The notes under the pieces: model-generated | What the model was told of the DNA's origin: nothing | Databases searched by the model: none | Seen by the model: the letters and a program-made list of their open reading frames with translations, nothing else | Shown: in pieces, positions 1 through 6,797 of the stretch | Layout: every line of letters begins with the position of its first letter | How positions within the stretch are numbered: the first letter of the stretch is position 1 | Made by a program: the position numbers and the translations under genes | NCBI GenBank assembly: GCA_013816485.1 | Contig: JACDEI010000049.1 | Coordinates: 1-36,751 of the forward strand | Source: Planctomycetota bacterium | GTDB lineage: Bacteria; Planctomycetota; UBA11346 | Direction of reading: 5' to 3' | Length of the DNA stretch: 36,751 nt

Positions 1-10
1 ACGACCCAAC

Positions 11-42
11 AACAAAACGGCGCTTGGTAAACCAAGCGCCGT
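11..42 (-). terminator. Rho-independent terminator of the RRM gene
   Basis: A perfect 12-bp inverted repeat (17-28 with 31-42) separated by two bases lies just past the stop codon of the RRM gene. Read on the minus strand, the hairpin is followed by TTTTGTTGTT, a U-rich tail. Stem, tail and placement fit an intrinsic terminator for the minus-strand gene. Confidence 0.8.
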
Positions 43-79
43 GGACGTGAATCCGAAAATTGTGCGAGCTTAGTTCAGC

Positions 80-397
80 TCAGTAACGGCCGCCGCCGCC
101 GCCGCCGCCGCCGCCAGCTCCGCCGCCGTAACCACCGCCGCCGCCGCCGCCGGGCTGGCGCGGTTCAGCTTCGCGCACGCGCAGGGCACGACCTTCGACG
201 TCCTTGCCGTTGAGTGTGTCGATCGCGGCCTTGCCTTCGGCATCGTTGGTCATGGTGACGAAACCGAAGCCGCGGCTGCGACCGGTCTCGCGATCCATGA
301 CCACCTTGGCGCGGGTCACCGCGCCATGGGCTGCGAACATATTGGTCAAGCCTTCGTCGTTGACCGACCAGGGCAGGTTGCCGACGTAGAGTTCCAC
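80..397 (-). CDS. Glycine-rich RRM RNA-binding protein
   Basis: Small (105 aa) single-RRM protein with a glycine tail, the type found in cyanobacteria and PVC bacteria and probably acting as an RNA chaperone. RNP2 (LYVGNL) is at residues 3-8 and RNP1 (RGFGFVTM) at 42-49; together they form the aromatic RNA-binding surface. From about residue 82 the chain is almost pure Gly ending in RY; DNA at 89-115 is nine GCC units (Gly GGC on the coding strand). I choose the GTG at 395-397 because GAGG sits 5 bases upstream and the RRM begins right there. The frame stays open upstream to an ATG at 511, but those 38 residues match nothing in the family and are probably leader. Monocistronic with its own terminator. 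Specific RNA targets cannot be seen. Family assignment is secure. Confidence 0.9.
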   Translation of the reverse strand: MELYVGNLPWSVNDEGLTNMFAAHGAVTRAKVVMDRETGRSRGFGFVTMTNDAEGKAAIDTLNGKDVEGRALRVREAEPRQPGGGGGGGYGGGAGGGGGGGGGRY

Positions 398-597
398 AGA
401 ATCCTCGCATCTGGCGCTGATACGCCTCAAGCGGCGCGTGTTTGCGCCTTGGGTGAGCCGACAACATGCTTGGGTGATCGACAATCCAAGTAAAATTTGG
501 GTAGTTTTCACCGGATCTTGTCCAGGTGAGTCAACGAGAGGGGGCTAGAAGCGCGTTACCGTTCTCAGCCACGGCGCGACGGCGAGGAATTGGCTGC

Positions 598-2412
598 TTA
601 ACCCGCCAATTGCTGCAAGCGTACCAGTTCGGCGTAGTCGCCGTTCTGGGCGATGAGTTCCTGGTGGGTGCCGAACTCCACCACCGTCCCACGACGTGGG
701 TCTTCCTTGCCATCGCGGGTCATGGCACCGGCCATGACATAGATGCGGTCAGCATGCTGCACGGTGGCGAGGCGGTGGGCGACCACCACCACCGTGCGCC
801 CGCGCATCAGTTCGGTCAAGGCTTCCTGGACGTGGCGTTCGCTGTCGGCGTCGAGTGCGCTGGTGGGTTCATCCATCAACAGGATCGGTGCGTCGCGCAG
901 CAGTGCCCGGGCGATGGCGACCCGTTGGCGTTGGCCACCGGACAACCGCGAGCCACGGTCGCCGACCAGGGTGTCGTATCCCTGGCCACCTTCGAGCGAC
1001 AGGATGGCATCATGGATGTGGGCGCGACGGGCCGCGTGCTCGACCTCGTCGCGCGTCGCACCTGGGCGTCCATAGGCGATGTTGAGGTAGATGGTGTCGT
1101 TGAAGAGGAAGTTGTCCTGCTGGACGATGGCGAACAGGTGCGCCAGCGATTCTAGCGAGAAGTCCCGCAGGTCGGTGCCGTCGAGGGTGATGCGCCCGGC
1201 GCTGACATCGTGGAAGCGTGGCAGCAGGTCGAGCAGCGTCGATTTGCCCGCGCCGGACGGTCCGACCAGGGCGATCGTACGACCGACCGGGATGTCCAGG
1301 GACACCTCGCGCAGGACCGCTTCGGCGCCGGGTTGATAGCGGAAGGTCACGTGGTCGAGGCGGATGGTATTCGTGGGTACCGGGCAGGGTTTGGCATCCG
1401 GTCGGTCGCAAATGGCGCTCTGCTGATCCAACAACGCGAACACCCGCTCGACACACGGCAGGTGTTCCTGGATGTCGCCCCACAGACGGACTACTTCACG
1501 AACGGCGGTAATCAGGCGGGCGAGCGCACCGATGCCCAGGAACAGGATGCCGGGAGCGATCCATTTATTCACGAACAACCAAGCACCAGCGATCATGCCC
1601 ACGCCAGAGATGAGAAACAGTGCAGCCCCGGTGATGGCTTCGGATTGAGCGCGTGAACGGGCAAGGCGCATGTTGTCGTCGAAGAGCTTGTGATTGTGGG
1701 CGGCGTAGCGTTCGTGTTCGCGCTGCGCCGATCCCATCGCCTTGATCACCTTGATGCCGGCGGTGATCTGTTCGAGGACGCCGAAATTGGCAGCCAAGGT
1801 CTCACGGGCCTGCTGACTGCGTGTGCGCGTACGTCTGATCAGTGGCACCAGGATCAGCACCAAGGGCACCAAGATGACCATCAGGATCACGGCTAGGCGC
1901 CAGTCCGTCCAGGCGACGAAGCCGAGGATGCCAAGCGATTCGAGCGGTCGTTGGATCAATTTGCCATACAGCGCCCGCTGCATGCGTAGGACACTGTTCA
2001 GGTCGTTGGTCAGCCGCGTCAATATCTCGCCGCGGGTGAGCGTCTGATGGAAGGCGATGTCGAGGCGCACGAGATGTCCCAGCACCCGTCCGCGCAAATC
2101 CTCCATCGTCCGGTTGGCGACCCATAAGCCGGACCACAGTCCGACGTAAGCTGCGACCACCACCACGGGGGTGAGCACGATGAGCGACAGTCCCAGGCCG
2201 TTCAGGCCATCGGTTGCCTGTTTGAGTTGTTCGGGTGTGGTCGCACCCTCGGCACCGCCGATGTACTTGAGGAACGGTCCCAACTGGGTGAGCAGGTAGG
2301 CCATCAAGGCACCGCTGATACCGGCCCCCAACGTCGATAGCAGGACCATCCAGCGGTAGTGCCATCCTTGGATCAGGACACGCCGCAACAGGTAACCATC
2401 GCCGTCTTTCAC
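598..2412 (-). CDS. MsbA-like ABC exporter (fused TM and ATPase domains)
   Basis: Inner-membrane half-transporter of 604 aa that should work as a homodimer, pumping a lipid or hydrophobic compound out of the cytoplasm. An ABC exporter membrane domain covers about residues 13-330 (hydrophobic segments near 19-42, 75-95, 160-190 and 263-305). The ATPase domain follows: Walker A GPSGAGKST at 384-392, signature LSGGQ at 490-494, Walker B ILLMDEP at 510-516, switch His at 546. The GTG start at 2412 has GGAGG four bases upstream and places the first membrane helix at the usual distance; the open frame extends to 2511 without a better start. The family includes MsbA (lipid A flippase) and drug or peptide exporters, and the substrate cannot be told from sequence. 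It is transcribed divergently from prfB and stands alone, so context does not narrow the role. Confidence 0.9.
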   Translation of the reverse strand: MKDGDGYLLRRVLIQGWHYRWMVLLSTLGAGISGALMAYLLTQLGPFLKYIGGAEGATTPEQLKQATDGLNGLGLSLIVLTPVVVVAAYVGLWSGLWVANRTMEDLRGRVLGHLVRLDIAFHQTLTRGEILTRLTNDLNSVLRMQRALYGKLIQRPLESLGILGFVAWTDWRLAVILMVILVPLVLILVPLIRRTRTRSQQARETLAANFGVLEQITAGIKVIKAMGSAQREHERYAAHNHKLFDDNMRLARSRAQSEAITGAALFLISGVGMIAGAWLFVNKWIAPGILFLGIGALARLITAVREVVRLWGDIQEHLPCVERVFALLDQQSAICDRPDAKPCPVPTNTIRLDHVTFRYQPGAEAVLREVSLDIPVGRTIALVGPSGAGKSTLLDLLPRFHDVSAGRITLDGTDLRDFSLESLAHLFAIVQQDNFLFNDTIYLNIAYGRPGATRDEVEHAARRAHIHDAILSLEGGQGYDTLVGDRGSRLSGGQRQRVAIARALLRDAPILLMDEPTSALDADSERHVQEALTELMRGRTVVVVAHRLATVQHADRIYVMAGAMTRDGKEDPRRGTVVEFGTHQELIAQNGDYAELVRLQQLAG

Positions 2413-2540
2413 GCATCCTCCATACCCGCACCCTAGGCCGGTGTCAGCGCTGCGCCATTCCCTGGGCCGCGCGGTGGCGTCCGGCTTGTCAGAGGCCTGA
2501 CGGCACCACACTGCCGCGACACTCCTGGGAGGGTGCTGCT

Positions 2541-3677
2541 GTGGGCGAATGCCGCGACCGATTGTTGGAGCTCAAGGGCAAGCTCGATGCCTTCGCCAAG
2601 CTGATGAATGTCGCCGCCAAGCAGGAGGAGATCCAACGTTACGAGATGCGCATGGGTGATCCCTCGTTCTGGACCGATCAGGCCAAGGCGCAGGAGATGG
2701 TCGCCACACTCAAGTCAGTGAAGGGCGTGGTCGATCCCTGCGTGGAGTTGTCCCAGGCGGTGAAGGACAACCTGGAAATGTTGGAGATGACCGAAGCCGA
2801 GAAGGATGAAGCCGGTCAGGCGGAGATCGCCGCCGAAGCGGCGCGTTTGGCCATGCGCTACGACAAGCTTGAACTGACCCTCGCGCTGTCGGGCAAATAC
2901 GACCGCTCGAACATCTTCCTCTACATCAAGCCTGGTGCTGGTGGCACTGAAGCGTGCGACTGGGCCGGCATGCTCTTCCGCATGTATAGTGCTTACTGCC
3001 AGAAGGCCGGCTACACCGTCGAGGTCGTCGACATGCTGCCTGGGGACGAGGCCGGCATAAAAAACTGCACGTTGTCGATCAAGGGGCCTAACGCCTACGG
3101 CAATCTCAAGTCCGAGATGGGCACGCACCGGCTGGTGCGTATGAGTCCGTTTAATGCTGACGGCAAACGTCAGACCAGTTTCGCCGCGGTCGAGATCACG
3201 CCCGAGATGGACGAGGTCGGCGATGTGAAGATCGACGAGAAGGAACTGCGCATCGACACCTACCGTGCGTCCGGTGCTGGTGGACAGCACGTCAACAAGA
3301 CCGACTCCGCGGTGCGCATCACGCATGTGCCCACTGGCTTGTTCGTCGCCTGTCAGACCGAGCGCAGCCAGATCCAGAACCGTGGTCGTGCGATGAAGAT
3401 GCTGATCGCGAAATTGCAGCAGCTCAAGGAAACCGAACGTCTCGACGAGTTGAAGGATCTGAAGGGCGAACGCGGTACCATCGGCTGGGGCCATCAGATC
3501 CGCAGCTACTTCCTGCAACCGACCCAGATGGTGAAGGATCTGCGCACGCGCCACAGCACGTCACAGGCCTACAACGTCCTCGACGGCGAGTTGCAGCCGT
3601 TCATCGACGCCTACCTGCGCTGGCGCCTGGGCGGGAGCAAGGACATGAAGGGTGTGGCGGGCGACGACGAGGACTAG
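2541..3677 (+). CDS. prfB: Peptide chain release factor 2
   Basis: Class I release factor (378 aa) that reads UGA and UAA stop codons and triggers peptide release on the ribosome. The stop-codon-reading tripeptide is SPF (202-204), which defines RF2 rather than RF1 (PxT). The catalytic GGQ is at 247-249 within GAGGQHVNKT. The GTG start has GGGAGGG seven bases upstream. The protein is full length, with an acidic tail (GDDED) beyond the usual C-terminus. Unlike E. coli prfB, the whole protein is read in one frame: the region matching codons 20-30 has no CUU-UGA slippage site and no in-frame UGA, so the familiar autoregulatory frameshift is absent. It lies divergent from the ABC exporter gene. 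Confidence 0.96.
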   Translation: MGECRDRLLELKGKLDAFAKLMNVAAKQEEIQRYEMRMGDPSFWTDQAKAQEMVATLKSVKGVVDPCVELSQAVKDNLEMLEMTEAEKDEAGQAEIAAEAARLAMRYDKLELTLALSGKYDRSNIFLYIKPGAGGTEACDWAGMLFRMYSAYCQKAGYTVEVVDMLPGDEAGIKNCTLSIKGPNAYGNLKSEMGTHRLVRMSPFNADGKRQTSFAAVEITPEMDEVGDVKIDEKELRIDTYRASGAGGQHVNKTDSAVRITHVPTGLFVACQTERSQIQNRGRAMKMLIAKLQQLKETERLDELKDLKGERGTIGWGHQIRSYFLQPTQMVKDLRTRHSTSQAYNVLDGELQPFIDAYLRWRLGGSKDMKGVAGDDED

Positions 3678-3858
3678 GCGAGCATCGGCGGAAAGCGGCG
3701 ACTGGGTGCGGTGTGCGAGGTGGGTTTTCACCACCGGCCTGCTTCCCGGACCTGTCGGCTGAGCAGAGGTGAACGGGGGGCCAACGCCGCGGTTCACAGC
3801 TTTCTGTGCCCGCTCGGTGACAGCCATTGACGGCGTGAACCATGGTAAAAACCGGGCG

Positions 3859-3887
3859 TTCATCGTGCATCACCCCAGCACGATGAA
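3859..3887 (+). promoter_or_regulatory. Leader hairpin before the cyclase-barrel gene
   Basis: A perfect 10-bp stem (3859-3868 with 3878-3887) and a 9-base loop end inside the AAGGA ribosome-binding site (3886-3890) of the gene starting at 3898. The last two stem bases overlap the Shine-Dalgarno sequence. The hairpin could modulate ribosome access. The structure is seen in sequence; a regulatory role is inferred. Confidence 0.4.
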
Positions 3888-3897
3888 GGAACCTGTC

Positions 3898-5502
3898 ATG
3901 AGCACGCCCAATGAATCGAACGAGCAGGACCCCGTCACCGAGCAGGTGATCATAGAGTCCTCCGACAACGAGAACGACCGCAAGGGCATCGTCCCGGCGT
4001 GGCTGATCAGCTTTGGGGCGCACGCCGCCGCCGTCGCGATCATGACCGCGGTAGTGTTTGGCACGGTCGAGAAGAAGGAGGAGGAGCGCGCCCCCATGCG
4101 TCCGGTCGAACTGCCGCCGATCGTGCAGGAGAAACCGCCGGAAGTCAGAACCGACATCGATCCCACCCCGATCAATATCCAGGTTACCGAGCCGACGCCT
4201 GAACCGCAGCCGGTGACCCTGATTGAAATCACGGACATCGATCCGTCGACCGCGGAAGCCAACGCTGACGGAAGCCCAGGCGATCCGCTCGCGGTCACCG
4301 ACGTCCAGGTGGGCGATACCGGTGCCTTCATGGCCATCGGCACCGGCAACAAAGGTGCCGGGATCTTCGGCCTGCGCACCGGTCCCGGTCGGATTCGTGC
4401 GGCCCGGCAGACGGGCAATCCTGAAACCGCCGCTTTGCGTACCAGTTCGATCGAAGCCGCCCTGCGCTGGTTCAAGCGCCACCAGAGTCCCAACGGCATG
4501 TGGGATGTCGACCAGTACCAGGCGAACTGCCCCGATGTCGGGATGAAATGCGAGCCGGGCGTCAACCAGGCGGGTGATGCGGACATCGCCTGCACCGCCT
4601 ACGCAATCATGTGTTTCCTCGGTGCGGGTTACGACCACATCACGCCGAACAAACACCGTCCGGTCGTAGCCAAGGCGGTCGAGTGGCTGCTTGCCCAGCA
4701 AAAGGCCGATGGTCTGTTCGGTGAGCGCAACTACGAACACGCGGTGGCGACCATGGCGCTCGCTGAAGCGCTGGGCATGAGCAACGATCAACGTCTGCGC
4801 ACACCGGCGCAGAAGGCGGTCGACGTGGTGATCGCGCGTCAGGCGCAGGATCCCGACGCCAAGGACAAGGCCTACGCTGGTCTGGCATGGGACTACGTCG
4901 CGCCGAACGCCGCACGCAACGACACCTCGGTGAGCGGTTGGAGCATGATGGCGCTGAAGAGCGCGCTGGGCGCGGGTCTGCAGGTCGGCAACAGCATGCA
5001 TGGTGCGAAGGTGTGGTTGGAACGTGCGTGGAAGGCGGCCAATCCCGATTGGAAGAAGCTTGATCCCTACCAGGGCACCTCGGTCTTCCCCTACACCTTC
5101 GATGCCACCTCGGACAAAGTCGACAAGGAGCACCTGAGCTGCGTCGGCGCGTTGTGCGCGATCTACCTCGGCCACCACAAGGGTGACGTGATGCTCGAGA
5201 CCATGGCCAACTCAATCATGAAGAACGACTTCCCGACCACGTGGCCGACCAACACCTACTTCCTCTACTACAACACCCTCGCGGTGTTCCAGATGGGTGA
5301 CGAGCGTTGGAAACAGTGGGATGCGCCGGTGGCCAAGCTGCTCTCCGATGCGCAGCGCACGGACGACACCTGCTTCAACGGCAGCTGGGACTACGCCGGC
5401 ACCAAGTTCCACGGGCACGACACCGGTCGCCTGCTGAGCACCGCCTACGCCTGCTTGTCGCAGGAGGTGATCTGGCGCTACACGCGGGTGGAGAAGAAGT
5501 GA
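3898..5502 (+). CDS. Membrane-anchored squalene-cyclase/prenyltransferase-repeat protein
   Basis: Protein of 534 aa with a TonB-like front end: a cytoplasmic acidic segment (1-29), one membrane helix (about 30-52), then a Pro/Glu-rich linker (65-115). The outer domain (about 183-530) has repeated alpha-alpha units carrying NGxWDV-, DGLFG- and GWSMMALKSAL-type motifs, the pattern of prenyltransferase/squalene-oxidase repeats (terpenoid-cyclase barrel fold). Such anchored barrels are common in Planctomycetota and relatives; their substrate is unknown. I see no DxDD catalytic motif of squalene-hopene cyclase, so sterol or hopanoid chemistry should not be assumed. The ATG at 3898 follows AAGGA; the upstream open frame to 3769 lacks a comparable site. 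A strong terminator follows, so the gene is probably monocistronic. An envelope role is inferred from the topology. Confidence 0.75.
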   Translation: MSTPNESNEQDPVTEQVIIESSDNENDRKGIVPAWLISFGAHAAAVAIMTAVVFGTVEKKEEERAPMRPVELPPIVQEKPPEVRTDIDPTPINIQVTEPTPEPQPVTLIEITDIDPSTAEANADGSPGDPLAVTDVQVGDTGAFMAIGTGNKGAGIFGLRTGPGRIRAARQTGNPETAALRTSSIEAALRWFKRHQSPNGMWDVDQYQANCPDVGMKCEPGVNQAGDADIACTAYAIMCFLGAGYDHITPNKHRPVVAKAVEWLLAQQKADGLFGERNYEHAVATMALAEALGMSNDQRLRTPAQKAVDVVIARQAQDPDAKDKAYAGLAWDYVAPNAARNDTSVSGWSMMALKSALGAGLQVGNSMHGAKVWLERAWKAANPDWKKLDPYQGTSVFPYTFDATSDKVDKEHLSCVGALCAIYLGHHKGDVMLETMANSIMKNDFPTTWPTNTYFLYYNTLAVFQMGDERWKQWDAPVAKLLSDAQRTDDTCFNGSWDYAGTKFHGHDTGRLLSTAYACLSQEVIWRYTRVEKK

Positions 5503-5515
5503 GGGATTAGCTTCG

Positions 5516-5602
5516 AGCTGCGAGCTGCGAGTTAAGCACACGACACTCCTGGCCTTGGCCAGGGGTGTCGTGTTTTCGCTGATAAACTCGTAGCTCGCAG
5601 CT
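5516..5602. repeat. Nested inverted repeat built of 7-base units
   Basis: Left arm 5516-5533 pairs with right arm 5585-5602 with one mismatch in 18, enclosing the terminator hairpin at 5538-5573. Each arm is a degenerate tandem of seven-base units (GAGCTGC on the left from 5515; its complement on the right). It lies between the convergent cyclase-barrel and gcvT genes. Confidence 0.7.
5538..5573 (+). terminator. Strong intrinsic terminator after the cyclase-barrel gene
   Basis: A 17-bp stem with one G-T pair (5538-5554 with 5557-5573) and a 2-base loop is followed by TTTT at 5573-5576. It lies 35 bases past the stop at 5502. It serves the plus-strand gene; on the minus strand the tail after the hairpin is less U-rich. 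Confidence 0.8.
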
Positions 5603-5607
5603 CTCAG

Positions 5608-6687
5608 CTACTTCGCTCGTTTATAAAACGGCAACGCCACGACCTCGGCTGCGCACACGCTGCCGCGCACGTCAACCGACAACGCCGTGCCGACGGCCGA
5701 CAGGGCGCTCGGCACGAAGGCCATGCCGATGGGCACGCCGAGCGTCGGCGACAAGGTGCCGCTGGTGATGATGCCGACCGGTGCGCCGTCCTTTACCACC
5801 GCATAGCCCTGGCGCGGGACCCGCTTGTCGGTCATGCGCAGACCGACCAGGCGGCGGGCCGGACCAGCGGCAAGCTGCGCCAGCACGATCTCGGCACCGA
5901 TAAATCCACCGTTCTTGTTGACGGCGAAGCCGAGACCGGCCTCCACCGGGGTGACCGTGCGATCGAGTTCGTGGCCGTAGAGCGGCATGCCCGCTTCTAA
6001 TCGTAGGGTATCGCGGCAACCGAGGCCGCAGGGCACCGCGCCGGCAGCGACCACGGCTTCGTAGAACTGTGCCGCATTTGCAGCGGGCACGAAACATTCG
6101 AAGCCATCCTCGCCGGTGTACCCGGTGCGGCTGAGCCGCACGTTGATTCCCGACCACTGCAGGTCGACGAAGGCGTAGTACTTCAGATGGCGACCATCCA
6201 GCCCCATGCCTGCGAGCAGCCCGGCCGCTGCCGGGCCCTGCACGGCGATCATCGCCTGAGTCAGGGTCAGATCCGTAAGCGCCAGTTTTGTCAGCAACTT
6301 GCCCGCAAGAACCTGCCAACGGGCGAGGATCTTCTGATGATTACCCGCATTGACCACCACATGAAACGCCTGCTCACCTTCCCGGCTGACCAGCACGTCG
6401 TCCTCGACCGTGCCGTCCTCGGCCAGCACCAGCCCATAGCGCACCTGACCGGGTTTCATGTCGCGCAGGGGGCGGCAGACCTGCCGGCTCAGCAGGTCCA
6501 GGCTCCCAGGGCCGTCCAGGTGCAGCCGACCCATGTGCCCGAGGTCGAAAATGCCGCAGGCCGTGCGCACCGTCTGGTGCTCCTGGGTGATCCCGGCGAA
6601 CTGCACCGGCATGTCCCAGCCGTTGAAGTCGATGAAGCGTCCGCCCCGCACACGTTGGGCCTCGAAGAGTCCGGTCTGATGACCCAT
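5608..6687 (-). CDS. gcvT: Aminomethyltransferase (glycine cleavage T protein)
   Basis: T protein of the glycine cleavage system (359 aa), which moves the aminomethyl carbon from lipoyl-H protein to tetrahydrofolate, giving 5,10-methylene-THF and ammonia. Family features run in order: N-terminal FIDFNGWDMPVQF, the CGIFDLGHMGRL stretch, AVQGPAA, SRTGYTGEDGFE in the folate-binding core, and LRLEAGMPLYGHELD, with a C-terminal beta-barrel domain ending PFYKR. The ATG at 6687 has GAGGAG seven bases upstream; an in-frame TTG at 6702 is less likely. No gcvH or gcvP is nearby, so the rest of the system must be encoded elsewhere. It converges on the cyclase-barrel gene across the nested terminator. 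Confidence 0.94.
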   Translation of the reverse strand: MGHQTGLFEAQRVRGGRFIDFNGWDMPVQFAGITQEHQTVRTACGIFDLGHMGRLHLDGPGSLDLLSRQVCRPLRDMKPGQVRYGLVLAEDGTVEDDVLVSREGEQAFHVVVNAGNHQKILARWQVLAGKLLTKLALTDLTLTQAMIAVQGPAAAGLLAGMGLDGRHLKYYAFVDLQWSGINVRLSRTGYTGEDGFECFVPAANAAQFYEAVVAAGAVPCGLGCRDTLRLEAGMPLYGHELDRTVTPVEAGLGFAVNKNGGFIGAEIVLAQLAAGPARRLVGLRMTDKRVPRQGYAVVKDGAPVGIITSGTLSPTLGVPIGMAFVPSALSAVGTALSVDVRGSVCAAEVVALPFYKRAK

Positions 6688-6797
6688 CTCCAGTCTCCTC
6701 AAAGGTTTCTCTGTGGTTTAGTCAGCAACATTCCGGTTGCGGGGCAGCAGCATGTACATTCACTCTGACTCTCAGCAAGCGTCCGCGCGGAGGTAGC

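Noticed and set aside
398..511. N-terminal extension of the RRM protein from an ATG at 511
   Set aside because: The 38 added residues match no RRM family member, while the internal GTG at 397 has a good ribosome-binding site exactly where the RRM begins.
522..540. TTGACT on the minus strand as a -35 box for the RRM gene
   Set aside because: No acceptable -10 hexamer at 16-18 bases; not reported as a promoter.
526..1155. 209-codon plus-strand open frame opposite the ABC exporter gene
   Set aside because: Antisense shadow in GC-rich DNA; the minus strand encodes the conserved ATPase motifs.
3601..5178. 525-codon minus-strand open frame
   Set aside because: Mirror of the cyclase-barrel gene, with Arg/Gly/Asp-rich shadow composition and no family motifs.
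3898..5502. Squalene-hopene cyclase
   Set aside because: Cyclase-like repeats are present but no DxDD catalytic motif is seen, and the chain has a TonB-like anchor.
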